From NCBI RefSeq assembly GCF_003945595.2, contig NW_024104400.1, positions 1,338,669 through 1,402,668 of the forward strand: a stretch of 64,000 nt of DNA. Reading direction: 5' to 3'. The notes below the pieces were generated by a model. The model searched no databases and was not told where the DNA came from. It was given only the letters and a program-made list of their open reading frames with translations. Within the stretch, counting starts at the first letter, position 1, and each line of letters starts with the position of its first letter. Origin of the DNA: Pipra filicauda. Its lineage: Eukaryota; Chordata; Aves; Passeriformes; Pipridae. This document shows, piece after piece, positions 34,863-46,925 of this stretch. The position numbers and the translations under genes were made by a program.

Positions 34863-35003
34863 GCAGGCTGGAAAAGGGTTGGAAGGGACCTTAAACCTCA
34901 TTCAATCCCACCCCTGGCCATGGGCACCTTCCACCAGACCAGGTTGCTCCAAGCCCCATCCAACCTGGCCTTGAACACCTTCAGGAATGGGACATTCCCA
35001 CCC
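34863..35003 (-). mobile_element. CR1 LINE 3'-end fragment
   Basis: Antisense CR1: GGTTGGAAGGGACCTTAAA, then a CCATGGGCA-centred segment, AGGTTGCTCCAAGCCC and CCAACCTGGCCTTGAACACC. About 140 bp of the CR1 3' region, 5'-truncated. Confidence 0.95.
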
Positions 35004-36910
35004 ATTCTGATGACTCTGGATTCCCTGCTACTGCAAACTTGCATTTTAAAGCAAATTTAAAACCAAATTTAGGACAGAGAGGAGAAGCCAACACAGAGTA
35101 GCTTTACCTGGTAGACCTGGAAAAGAAAGATGCATCCTCACGGAAGTTACTCCACAATGACTTTGGTTTTCTTGCACCTTTGTAAAAAGGTGACACAGGA
35201 AACTCTTGAAGATGAAGATTCCTGGAGTGCTGGTCTGAGCTGGTGGGGTTTGGTCCACGACCAAAAGCTAAAGCTCTGCAGCAGAGCAGGGTCTTGCTGC
35301 CTAAGGACTCAAAGGTCTCATCCTACCACTGTAAAACTTGTCATTGTCCCCACAAATCACTGTATTTACACAGAAATTCTTCTGGGAATAGAGAAAACAT
35401 AATGCTCCTTTCTGTCTCCTCTAAGTGTTGGAGATGGCAAAACTTCCCAAACCATCAGCAGCCTTGGGCTCCCGTGAGCTACTCAGAGACTGGAGGTAAC
35501 TTCTCTTTTGAAAGAGCTGTGAAAATAAAACACACAAAATCAGTAAGTCTATTATTTCCTACTATTACTGCAAACAAATTACTTTGGAAAATTACACTTT
35601 ATTTTCAAAATCACAACTGATCTGATAGTTGGTAATGAAAATAACAGGTCATTAAGATGGCAGTTATTGCAAGTGTATGAAAAGTAAAACCAAGACATCA
35701 AATATAATGATGTCATTGATATTTACCTTACTTTCTGCTATATCACTAACATCCTTTTTTATTTGTTTTGTAACAGAGTATTAAAAATATACATATGTAC
35801 ATAAAATGTCATCAGTTGCAAAGAATTAGAAATGTAGTGTAGGCATCGAGCCAGGATTGGTATCACATGGATAGAAATACAGGATTTAATGTGAACTCAT
35901 ATGTGGTACCCAACAGGTGCCTTGGATCAAGAGAAGAGGACAGGAAGAATTGGGCTGTTGGGTGGGAAAAGGCACATGGTTAAACCAGTTATCACAAACT
36001 CTACATCCCAAATACTTTATGAAAAGCAAAATATTATAAAATTAAAGTTGTAGAAAAGAAAAAACCAAAGTCCCACCGGGTTTCACAGACATTTAAACCC
36101 AGTCACAGGAACTCAATATTCTTTCTTGGACTGTGTCCATCGTTTACCTCCCCTGTTGAACCACTGTGAAATTCCCAGTTAGGAACAGGTTTTCCCAGGG
36201 TGTTCACCCCACTTGAGGAAGTTCCATGTGTGGCATTCCAGCCCTGAAGTGATGAGTTCCCCTTGTCCTCCTGGCCAAGGGAAGTTCCTCCTGCTCTGCA
36301 AAACCACGGGAGGAGGAAAGGGGAATGAGAGGGATGGGAAAAGGAAAAGCCAAAAAGGTTGTCGAGCAGGAGATGGGAGGGTTTCAGCCTCCCCTGTGCC
36401 CAGCTGGATGGGCTTTGGCACAGGTTGATCTGTGGGAGATGAAAATAGGAAAAATCATTAATTGGGGTGTAGGTGCAGCCTGTGGGGTGTTCTGCTGTGT
36501 ATGGAGCGCTGGGTTCAGACAGCAAAGTTTTGGGGCTGTTACTGAGCTGCTGCACACAACACAGATCCTTCCTGAACATGCTCCAGAAACACCTGGATAG
36601 TAAATCATCACCTCTGAATGTACGCCAAGAGAATTATTCTTCTACTACAGAAAAAGCAGCCTTTAAAATTCAGTTCATTTGACCAAATGAAATAAATTCC
36701 CGAAGCAGGAGTTGTTTCACCCCTTCTCACGTCCAACACGCAGAACATTTGGTCTCCTTTCTAGAGCACAGATATTATTTCTTCCTGTAAACTTTTTGGA
36801 GGGGTCTCTCTGAGCTCTTCCACAGCAACACCACGGGTTGACTGTTAATTTTTGCCGTCCTGCTTGAATGTGAAAATACATTAATGTGATGTGTTCCCAG
36901 GGCAAACATC
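35004..36910. other. Intergenic, nothing recognised
   Basis: A/T-rich unique sequence, especially 35560-35880 and 35990-36070. A 158-codon minus-strand frame at 36103-36579 has no recognised domain. Confidence 0.45.
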
Positions 36911-37640
36911 CAGGTGTGAACAAGGGCGAGGAAGAGTGGTGGTGAGGAAGAGAAGGTGCAGCGCTGTCGAGCTGAGCAGGCAAGCTCGTGACAGGAAGCT
37001 GAACGTGAGCCAGCAGTGTGCCCAGGTGGCCAAGAAGGCCAGTGGCATCCTGGCCTGGATCAGGAACAGTGTGGCCAACAGGTCCAGGGAAGTGATTCTT
37101 CCCCTGGACTCAGCGCTGGTGAGGCCACCCCTGGAGTGCTGTGTCCAGTTCTGGGCCCCTCAGTTCAGGAAGGACATGGAGGGGCTGGAGCAGGTCCAGA
37201 GAGGAGGAGCAACAAGGCTGGTGAAGGGACTGGGCACAAGTGCTGTGAGGAGAGGCTGAGGGAGCTGGGGCTGTCCAGGCTGGAGAAGAGGAGGCTCAGG
37301 AGAGACCTCCTCACTCTCTACAACTCCCTGACAGGAGGGTGTAGACTGTAGTGAGGGTTGGTCTCTTCTCCCAGACAACTATCAGTAAGACAAGAGGGCT
37401 GGGTCTTAAGCTGTGCCAGGGAGGTTTAGGTTGGATATTAGGAAGAATTTCTTTACAGAGAGGGTGATCAGGCATTGGAATGGGCTGCCCAGGGAAGTGG
37501 TGGATTCTCTGTCCCTGGAGATGTTAAGGATGAGACTGGATGTGGCATCAGTGCCATGGTCTGGGAACAACAGCAGTGTTGGATCAAGGGTTGGACTTGA
37601 TAATCTCGGAGGTCCCTTCCAACCCGGCTGATTCTATGAT
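36911..37640 (+). mobile_element. CR1 LINE, ~730-bp 3' part with broken reverse transcriptase end
   Basis: The longest repeat in the window. It encodes the C-terminal end of the CR1 ORF2 reverse transcriptase in pieces: [20 protein letters not shown] (frame from 36891), then [20 protein letters not shown] in another frame after a shift near 37205. A stop follows at ~37350. [20 protein letters not shown] appears in a third piece from 37413. The 3' end GGTCCCTTCCAACCC...GATTCTATGAT is the CR1 terminus. Frameshift and stop show a dead copy. The 5' truncation is typical. Relatively low divergence suggests a younger insertion than the other copies. Confidence 0.95.
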
Positions 37641-40600
37641 CAGACAAAAATGGTGCTTTCTTAGCAGAGCTGAGCCTCTCCATGCTGTACCCCAGCAATA
37701 TCCTGTGCAAACATCTGGTGTTCCAGTGGTGAGGGGGATCACACAGCGAGGCTCTTCCGAAGGCGCCTCGCTCTGCCCGGCGCTCGGGTTTGATTCCCCC
37801 CGTGTGTGGCTGGGGATGCAGAAGAGATGAAGCAACTGGGAAATCAGCAGAGCAGCAAGCTGAGCAGTGCAAATTGGTAAAAATTATTTAATACTGGGAA
37901 GCCCATCTAGTCACCCCCTGGTAATACTGTCAATTAAGGGGATGGAATTAATATTAATTATCAACAATGAATTGTTTGCAAGGGTAATAACGAACAGAGA
38001 AAATAAGAAGAAACACAGCACGTTTATGGTGCAAAAACGTTGGCTGTCTCTGAATATTTCCTCTGAAATCTGTTTTGGTTCCATTAAAAAGTACATTCAT
38101 AAACATATTTTCTTAGTATTTGAGTTGCAAATCAGCCTGGACAGATTAGAAAGTGCCACAAAACAAATGTATACACTGAAATTTTTTCTCTGATCCACCT
38201 GATAATCATTTAAAAAAAATTAGAAAAAACAACTCACAGAGATGCTCAGCAAGACTAGTCATCCTTGAAAAAGAGGGAACCAGCAGCATTTGGAAATATT
38301 TTAACTGGAAAAGCAGACACTGGCATACCACTCCCAGCCCGTGCTGATGCACATCAACAGATTGCAATAACTTTCTTCTCATGATGGAAAAAAAAAAATC
38401 CAGAAGGAAATGTTAAACCTGTTCTATAAGCAAAAAATCTGAATCTCTGAGGCAGATTTATAATTAACTTTCACTAATAATTTTAATTCATTTCTGAATT
38501 AAAAATGCACTTCACTCTTCACCTGGAAAGTACCCCCTTGGCAGCTGCTGGAGGAACCTTCTCCTTTGCCATTAAAGCAGGAGAGACCTTGATTATAACC
38601 CTACTACCAAGGGCATCAGTTTCTATGGTGTATCACAGCAAGATCTGATCAAAATGAATCTTCAGAGAAACATTTCCCTCTGGAACAACCTTCCTCCACC
38701 CCCAAAAGTTTTCAAAATACTCCCACTGGCATATGGTGCAAGTGCAGGCAGGTCCAAAGGCACAGGAATTGTTCCCCACCAATCATGTTGGGGTTTTTTA
38801 AACTTGTTTCTAAGACTAGAAATTAAATTTTCCCTACTTGGGATCGTTTCCCAGCTCTTACTTACCTGAATTGGAAGGTGACAGTAGTAAAAGGGTTGGC
38901 AAAGGGAATTCTAGGTCACTCAAATGTGGGCTCTGGGAGAGGCAGATCCAAGACAAGGGGGTAGGGAATACAGACATAGGGACAGTGCTGGAAAAAGGGA
39001 TACAAGGAGTATTAATTCCTTTTTAGAGCCATGTATAAAATGATGGATCCGTTCTGCTGCTTCAGGGGCATAAATATCATTTATTAAGACAATCACGGTT
39101 AGTTCTTTGCAATTACTTTTTAATGGAAACATGAACCTCAGTTAAACCCAGATTTATGCTCACCCTTGCCTAACCCAGTGCCAAGATCTTTGATCCCAAA
39201 TTATTTAGGAAGGGGAGAAATCTCTCATGTAGGGGGCATTTCTACTTGAAATGGGTTCATCCCAAAGGCTTTTGCACTTTTTTTTTTGGCATAAAATAAT
39301 CTGCTACTGAAATGCATTTATAGGAGCAACATACAGTTATTTTAGGAGCATTTAGGAGCATAACTTAAAAGTTTAGAGTAGAAATTTAATAAAAATGTCA
39401 TTTCCAGTTTGAATGGTGAGAGAACCTGAGACAGTGAAATGTCACAATGGGATCCCAACAGGAGGACCTGGGCAAACACTCTTCCAATGGGAAACACCCA
39501 GAGCCACCTTTAGGAATGCAGAGGGATGGAAGCCCAGAGGCAGAAACAGATCCTGGGAAAAGTTCCCACAACAAATTGCTGCAGGCAGCCTCCTCATCCC
39601 ATCCATCCTGCTCTCACCCTTCTCCAACTTCTCCCTTTGCCCATGGATGCTCAGGCTCCCCAGTTTGATCCACTCTATGTGCCACAGTCACCAGGGCTTT
39701 TGCAAGAGCCTGGGGGATTTCTTGTGAGGTTTTTTCCTCTTTTTTTTTCTTTCCCTCCTCCCCATCTTGTCTTGAAGCATCACAAGAGATCCCCCTTGGT
39801 TCTGTGGTAATGAGAAATTATTTCTAAGTTAATTCAGCCACGTATTTAGGGGGTGGGAAAGGCCAGGACTCCCTGGGAATGGGGGTTCAGCTGGTCCATG
39901 GGGAGTGGGGCAGCCCCGGTGCCACCACCCTCCCCAGCATCTTGTGCACTCAAACAGCTTCTGTTTTTAACCAAAACCTGATTCACTCTTTAAACGAGCC
40001 TTTCAGAGCATCAAAAGGCAAGTGAATATTAAAACTGAAGGTTTTAGGAAAAGGTTTAATTTGGACAGGAAATACAGGGATAACAAACTAGAGTTTCCTT
40101 CCCAGTGGTCGCATGTGCGGGTTTAGCTTCAGGAACCAGAAATCAGTTTGCACACTAAAAACAGCTGCAGAAATTTATATTCAGAAAATAATTCTGGTTC
40201 ACACAGGTCATTTGACATTAATTTACAGTTATTTTTTACACAAATTGAGTGTAGTTTTATTTGTAAGGCCAAGCCCTGCTGAAGCCTTACAGGAGGAAGG
40301 AAAGACAGCCTTTAGTGCTGATGCAAACTGGCAGAGCTGGAATTTAAAGGAATTGGGAGCATTAATGCTCAGTGAAGGTCTGCTCCAGAGTGCTGCTCAG
40401 GATCCTATGAATCCCTTCTCTTTCAGGAGAAAGGCTGTCTGAATGTCACTCACGCTGCCCTTTATTTTTATCCATTAGACAAACAAAATGAATGATCCCA
40501 TTTCTGGCGCGGACAGAGAGCAGACCCCACGGGCTATGTGGCGTGAAAAGAACTCTTTCTCCCGAGCAAGATAATGCTTGAAAAGGTGAATGAAAAGATT

Positions 40601-41493
40601 TTAGCAAAGAGGAAAATGTCCCTGTAGGACCCTTCCTAATTCTGAGCTCTTCAGCAACGTCAGCCTCGCTAATCCATACCTAGCTGTGAGTTCAAATGAA
40701 AAATTCATTAACTTTGTGTCCTTTAATTTATTAGGTGTAGCAACACTCCTCATCAGGGGAAGGGCTGAAAGGAGGGGACAATCAGGGAGCTTTTATTCTC
40801 CTGGCAAATCTACGGGCTCACAAAGGGAGAGGACCCGTTTGGGAGAAATTACACTCCCTAATTAGAAGTGCTGCTGTTTGCTCTCGCTGGGACTGAGCGA
40901 AGGAAATGGAAAATCTGCCATCAAAGCCCTGAAATGGCCACGGCTACAACCACACCAGGACCAGACAGCAGCAGAGGCACCTCAGGGACCAGTTCATCCC
41001 ACTGCAGGACATAAAAAGGAGGGGAACCAGAATAAGAAAGTCTTTTATGAAGTGAATTAAAACTGCGTCCGTGGCAGGATGAGGTGCAGCTTTACATCCC
41101 CTACGCTCACTGCTGAATACCTCTGGTACCTTTGTTATGGCATATTGTAGAGGCTTTTCCCAGTAAATTGCCCGGGAAAGCTGAGTTTGGATGCAGGAAA
41201 TGAGAACAGGAAATACAGAGGATACTTTCTCCCTGGAGGCTGCCTCGTTCCGCCACATCCACGGTGGAACCTGGGATAACAAACCTCTCCTGCCCTTCTC
41301 ATCAGGCTGGTGGGATTCAGTTTTGTTCCCAGTAACGCAATATTTTGTCCTTACATGACCCTCCCCGGTGTCCCTTCCCTCCCTCTTCGGAAAGGAATAA
41401 ATAATTATCCCTGTTTTCTGCCAGGAAACACAGCTAGTGGTGGGGTGGGATGGACTGCAGCCAGGGCAGCGCCAGCAGCAGAGCCGGGGGCCC
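37641..41493. other. Intergenic, no gene seen
   Basis: Unique sequence, A/T-rich at 37870-38500. A short tandem GGAGCATTTA-like duplication lies near 39340-39360. Parts of 40440-40740 look motif-rich, but no specific element is claimed. The best open frames are under 110 codons with no known domain. Confidence 0.45.
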
Positions 41494-41600
41494 GGGCCCT
41501 ATTAACATTAATGCTTAATTAGTGTTTACATTTTCCAAGCAAAATGTAAACACGTATCTGCAGCAGCCAACGCCAGCTGTGATGGAGGGAGTGATGTTAT
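41494..41600. promoter_or_regulatory. Candidate enhancer with perfect forkhead palindrome
   Basis: GTGTTTACATTTT (41522-41534) and AAAATGTAAACAC (41541-41553) are perfect inverted copies around the 6-nt spacer CCAAGC. Each arm contains the forkhead core TGTTTAC/GTAAACA. Immediately upstream, ATTAACATTAATGCTTAATTAG supplies clustered homeodomain cores. Paired forkhead plus homeobox sites suggest an enhancer about 16 kb downstream of POU3F4; function is inferred. Confidence 0.45.
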
Positions 41601-44099
41601 CCAAAAGCAATTTCCTCTCCTTTCAAAGGGGCATCTCCAGTAGGTAGGACCATAAAGCAGCATCTGAACGTGACACCTCATATTGTGCCTCTACAAAGGA
41701 CACAGCGGGGTCATATCACCAGTTTTGAGGTAAGACCAGCAAATATTGAGACTGACAAGAAAGGCTAAGCAGAAGAAAAACAAAAAACATCCAAAAAACC
41801 CCATGCCCTTTGAGGATGCTGCAGCAGCGATCTATGATTTCAATTATGGAATTACAAACTGTCTTGATGGCCATATGGATACACTCTTTGAAGCCACAAA
41901 TTATTGTTACCCAAATTAATTGTTCTCTGGAACAGCAGAAAACTCTGAACAGCTGTAAAAAAATGTTCACAATGAAATCCAAGTCTAGTGGAGGTTAATC
42001 TGGGTTTAAGTTTCTTTACAGATATTGAAATGAAGTTCAGCTGAGCCAGAAGTTCATCAAATCAGCTTGTGTCTCTTGCTTACAAAAGTGATACAGATGC
42101 TCTGGCTGCTGGCCCTCCACCCCTCCAAGCTGATGCCCTGTTTGCCCAGACACATAACACATCCCTCTGTCACCAGTTATACCTTCCCAAGGCTGCTGGC
42201 CAAGGTTTCCTTCCTCATGGTCCAAGTTCTCCCCCTCCAGGGATCATGTAGACAAACAGCTGGAGGAGGAAAACACAGAGCTGAGGATTTTCTGCTGTGA
42301 TTACTGAAAAATAAATCCACAAACATTCTCTGTCACTGATATTTCTAAAACCTCTGTCACGGGAGTGTTGGGACAGCAATTGTTCCATGGGGGATGGATA
42401 GGATAGGGAAAGGATGCCCTTTGTCTGCCATCAAGTGCTTTTACAAATATTGGAAGCTGGGGAGTGCTACATCACCTCCTGTACACCCTGAGAGTCACAG
42501 ATGAAGGCATTTGTCTCCCTCCTCCTTTAGGATCCTCCTGGAAGGAAGCCATGGGAAGGTGAGCAAGTTTCTTGGGCAGCAGAGCTGAAACGAGATGATT
42601 TTCCTGCAGGGGGGGGTGCACAGTTTCTCACTCAGTCACTCTCAGCAGCCACATGCCATGCTGAAAATCAAATGTAAATATTGATTCTACAGCCATAAAC
42701 TGAGTCCCTCTGGGGTGGTGGAAAACTACCATTGAGAACAACCAGAACCAGTGCAAAAAACATATAACTGTAAATTAGGTGTAAATGGTATCAGGGCTTA
42801 CATACAACACCTCTGTAAGGACAGGTGAGCTATCCAAGGGGTTAATGCAGTTATTTAAAAAAGGAAGACTTTCAAAATATGTATAAGATGAAATTATGCC
42901 CAGGGTTGAAGACAACTGTCCCACAGTGCACCTAAGTGGTGCATAAACTAAAACTGTAAGAGTTGATCTGGTTACCCAGCAGGAAAAAGAGGTCATCAGG
43001 CTCAGCTGGGCAGCACAGGGAGAGAGCTGGCAAGACATCATGATTTATACTAAATAAGAATAGTAAATAACACAGAAATAGCTTTACTCTGTCATATTTT
43101 ATGGTACAGTTCAAGTTTTGGTGCTGTGCCAAGGAAATATCTGAAGGCAAAGAGCACCTGGGAACAGGGACATTATCACTGTGGCTTAGACAGTCCCTTC
43201 TGGTGACTTTTCTCACAAACAGTCATATATATAATTACTACACAGGAATTCTTTGTGCAATTATGAACATATTCATGACCCCAGGGTTGCCCAAACCAGC
43301 CCCCAACCCCCAAAAGCAGGACACAGGAGAGGGTGAAGGTGCAGGACTGTCCCACAGCGAGGTCAGTGTTAGCACAGGCACATCCAGGTGTGTGCCACAG
43401 TCCTCAGAAAAGCACAAATCACAGGAACTGCTGTGCAAATACACCACCTATGGTTTTTTAAGCTGTACTTGAATTTTCCTCTAGAAGTTGAAATGGGAAT
43501 TAAGTTTTGTGATTGCCCTCCATGCAGGGATGACTTCAGCACAGAGCAGGCACTGAGATAACCAGGCTGACCACAAAGCACACGTGGAAAACTGCCTTGG
43601 TGAAACATAGGAAAAGGAACTTTAAGCTGGAAGAACGAAACAGTGGGCAAATGCTGTTGTCTTACAGCCACAAGGAAGGTTCCTGAAAACACACAAAACT
43701 GCAGTGTCGATTTTTTGGGGTTCATTGCAGCCTGCAGGTCCCACCTGGTGATTGCAGGTGTGATGCCAGGCTTTGCCGCCTGAACAATTTCCATCTCCTG
43801 CCCGACTTTCTCAAATATAACTTATTTTGCAGCGTCCCACAGCCCTGGTGGCAGGAGATCAGTGCATTTCACAAAGCAGGACTCACCTGGGGAAGTTGCA
43901 GATGCCTCCCACAGACACAGCTCCATAACCTGGATACTGTCACTCCCACCAACTCCTAATCCTTTGGGAATAACGGGCCCAAGGAGGGGGGCACGACATG
44001 AAGCATCTGTTTGTGTGCCACACCAGGCTGGACTGTATGTGAGGGCACAAAGGGGGAAAGTCATTCATTATGAAATAAAACTTTGCCAAGGCTGAGACA
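41601..44099. other. Intergenic, nothing recognised
   Basis: No gene or dispersed repeat seen. Open frames of 120-140 codons near 43101-43794 on both strands have no recognised domain. Confidence 0.45.
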
Positions 44100-44900
44100 C
44101 CTTTGATGTTTCCAAAGAGCACCATCTGAGTTCACTTTTGGAATAAAGTAGCCAGCTCAATGATATCTTAATTTCTTGAAGACAGTTGTTCAGTCTCTTT
44201 TCTATACTGTATGTTCCACATTAAGTCATTATCTATGCTGTTCACTCCATTAATTCTGCTAGTTTTATTAGCAAAGTTCTGCTGCCTGGTCCTGTAGCAG
44301 TGACAAGCATTTCTAAAAGCTAATCTGACAGATAATGACTCCATTAAGTGTTGAATACTAATTGGTTTACATCAGGGGCCTGAAATTAATTGATGTAAAT
44401 AAATTAGCACCTGAGCATGCATCACCCCAGCTTTGGATTTTCCTAAATACCAATGATTTTTAGAGCTTGTATCTTCAGCAAAACGCAACGGAATATAAAC
44501 AGACAGGATGAGTAATTAAAATGTGGCAACAAAATAAGACTATCAAGATGAGCTTAACAAAGATTGTTTACCTATTGATGGAAAGGGTAGTGCCTGCCTG
44601 TACAGTCTGTTTACACTGCTCTGACTCCTATAAAAGATACTTTTCTGACAGCTTCCCAAAGATATAATTATCGTTGCTATAATAACAGTGACACTGACCC
44701 CCACACCATTACTAAGATTTAGTAAAGTTATGTGATACGTAGGGAATGTGTCCTATTAATCACAACAAACACTTGCCCCCCCCCCCGCCTTAAAGTCAAG
44801 GCTTCAATTATTAAATCAAGGTATCAATAAAAGTTATTTTGGTTTAAAAGGATAAAACCTCGTCATGGTGGCGATCTGTCAGTAGAGTGACACAAATAAA
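44100..44900. promoter_or_regulatory. Candidate enhancer, long motif-dense A/T-rich block
   Basis: About 800 bp of CpG-poor sequence, unlike the flanks. It has two forkhead cores TGTTTAC (44565-44571 and 44608-44614, 43 bp apart), many homeobox cores (ATTAATT, GTAATTAA, TAATTG) and GATA motifs such as AGATAATG. It also has a GCATGC element near 44417 and a C11 run at 44776-44786. It is the strongest-looking regulatory block downstream of the gene by eye. Confidence 0.4.
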
Positions 44901-45145
44901 GACTAATTTCTAAAGCTTGGGAGAGCAAGAGTGAGCATGTGCAGTTTGGGCATGCCAGGAGCAGTCAAGAGGTTAGAAGACACCAACAAATAGAGTTTAT
45001 TTTTATATACAGGTTTGCTACATTCACTTGCACCTTTATAAGGAAAATAAAATCTAATATGAAGCGATAAAAATCTGAGAAGGATTCACATGTCTTGTGA
45101 AAGTGGAGTGGTAAGGCAAATTCAGCCCAGGACAATATTGAATCA

Positions 45146-45335
45146 TAAGGTCACTGAGGTTGGAAAAGCCCTCTAAGATCATCCAGTCAAATCATTAACC
45201 CAGCACTGCCAAGGCCACCACTAACCCATGTCCCCAAGTGCCACATCCACAGGGCTTTTAAATCCCTCCAGGAGTGGGACTCCAGCAGTGCCCTGGGCAG
45301 CTGTGCCAGGGCTGGACAGCCCTTCCAGGGAACAA
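45146..45335 (-). mobile_element. CR1 LINE 3' part, first half of an interrupted copy
   Basis: Antisense CR1: AATCATAAGGTCACTGAGGTTGG, AAGATCATCCAGTCAAATC and CTCCAGGAGTGGGACTCCAGC. It runs to about 45335 and continues, after about 290 bp of other sequence, at 45627. The CTCCAGG...GGGCAGCTGTGCCAGGGC segment is the CR1 mid-3' region. Confidence 0.9.
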
Positions 45336-45626
45336 TATAGGGACAACATAAGGCAATGTATGGGCACAAGCTCCATCACCACCAAAGAGCTCACCTGTGC
45401 CACTGCAGGGGGAGGGGGGAAGCTTTGGGAAAACACCTGGAGTTGATTGGAATGCACCCATTAATTTCAGTCTGCGTCTGAGCAACTTTCTAATTGCTGC
45501 CATGGATTTCAGATGGGATACACAGATTATTTTTACATGCACCAAAGAACACTTTGTTTTGACAGAACTATCACGGCTGTGAAAACTTAAACAACTTAAA
45601 GTCATCCTGCAAAGGACAAGATCAAA
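45336..45626. other. ~290-bp insertion inside a CR1 copy
   Basis: Non-CR1 sequence separates two halves of what looks like one antisense CR1. The left half ends near CCTTCCAGGGAA and the right resumes near TTCTTCCCAATATCCC, where an uninterrupted CR1 would join directly. No target-site duplication or terminal repeat was evident by eye. The insert has no recognised identity. Confidence 0.45.
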
Positions 45627-45755
45627 GTTTCTTCCCAATATCCCATCTAACCCTGCCCTCTGTCAGCGGGAAGCCATTCCCCCTTGTCCTGTCTCCAGGC
45701 CCTTGTCCAAAGTCCCCCTCCACTCTCTTGGAGCCCCTTTAGGTGCTGGAAGGGG
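45627..45755 (-). mobile_element. CR1 LINE, second half of the interrupted copy
   Basis: Antisense CR1 continues: TTCTTCCCAATATCCCATCT, then CCATTCCCCCTTGTCCTGTC, CTTGTCCAAAGTCCCCCTCC, and a GGTGCTGGAAGGGGCTCTAAGG end. Order and orientation match the copy at 45146-45335. Confidence 0.9.
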
Positions 45756-46797
45756 CTCTAAGGCCTAATAGAAGGTGTAATTCCCTGGATGAATGCTCCA
45801 GCATTCCCAGGGGAAGCCGGGGGGCTCCTGTCCCCTCCTCCCCACACACCTGTGCCCCGAGAGAGCCTCGACCTCCCGTGCCTTGTCAGGGCAGGAACCG
45901 AGAACTCAGTGCCTGAGAGCTTGAAATGCTCCTCTGCAACAGTCCTTTTTGTCATTCCTGCTGAGCTCCTTCATAATCCCCTTTGATCCCATGCCAAGTG
46001 CCAAGTCATCCCAAACAAGCCGCTGGAGCTCCTTGTAAACAACAACAACAGGAGTGTTCCCTCCTCGCCTCTCCCCTCGCTCCTTTTGGGGCCAGGATCT
46101 CCAGGGAAGCTGCAGCTCCTGGATGACTCATTTATCACGACTCTGACTTTGATTTTCAAGTTTATCAGCTGCTTTTCAGTCCCTGAACCGCCTCAATCAA
46201 CACAGATCCCAATTCCCACAGGGAGAAACCTTTGCCCCACCTGTGAGTCCAGGGCCCCTCCTGCACCACTGAACCATTTCTGGCAGTGACATCTTCAAGA
46301 CATCGTGAGCTGGGGATTTTTAGGGCTGGCATCCCCCTCAGAGCAGAGCCAGACAAGAGCCTCCCATACATTCTTCACACATTGCAAGGCACAGGGGAAA
46401 AAAATCCCCTGGAAAGCAGCTGTGATAGAACCAGTCATTCCTCAGCTCCAACACCCCAAGAGATTCCCTATTTCAGAGCTATCAGCCACTTTTAGTAATA
46501 AAGGTAAAAGACAAAGGTATTAATAAATGGGAAGAGATCTGGAAATGAATAACCCCTCTGCCACTTATGGAACTAAAATATAGCTCTGAGTGATTAAGCA
46601 GCTTTTAAACATTGCCTTAAGCAAAACAGTAAGTCAGAAGGGTTTAGTAATACCATGTTTCTTGATACAAGCTTCCTTCAAAAGCTTTCACCCAGGAAGG
46701 GTGGAAAATTGTGTCAAGCATTACCTCTGGGATAATTTTAGATAATTACATGATCATTCAGATGTGGGCCAAAACCAGTTGACACCACTTAGAATCT
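45756..46797. other. Intergenic, nothing recognised
   Basis: Unique sequence of moderate GC at 45800-46300, A/T-rich after 46490. No gene seen. Confidence 0.45.
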
Positions 46798-46925
46798 TGA
46801 AATGGTTTGGGTTGGAAGGGACCTTAAAGCTCATCTCGTTCCACCCCTGCCATGGGCAGGAACACCTTCCACTAGCCCAGGTTGCTCCAAGCCCCGTCCA
46901 ACCTGGTCTTGGACAATTCCAGGGG
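46798..46925 (-). mobile_element. CR1 LINE 3'-end fragment
   Basis: Antisense CR1 with GGTTTGGGTTGGAAGGGACC, a CTGCCATGGGCAGGAACACC hairpin segment and AGGTTGCTCCAAGCCC. It ends near a CTTGGACAATTCCAGGGG segment. About 125 bp. Confidence 0.95.

Noticed and set aside
41522..41553. Possible microRNA hairpin
   Set aside because: Arms of 13 bp and a 6-nt loop are too short for a microRNA precursor; forkhead cores explain the symmetry better.
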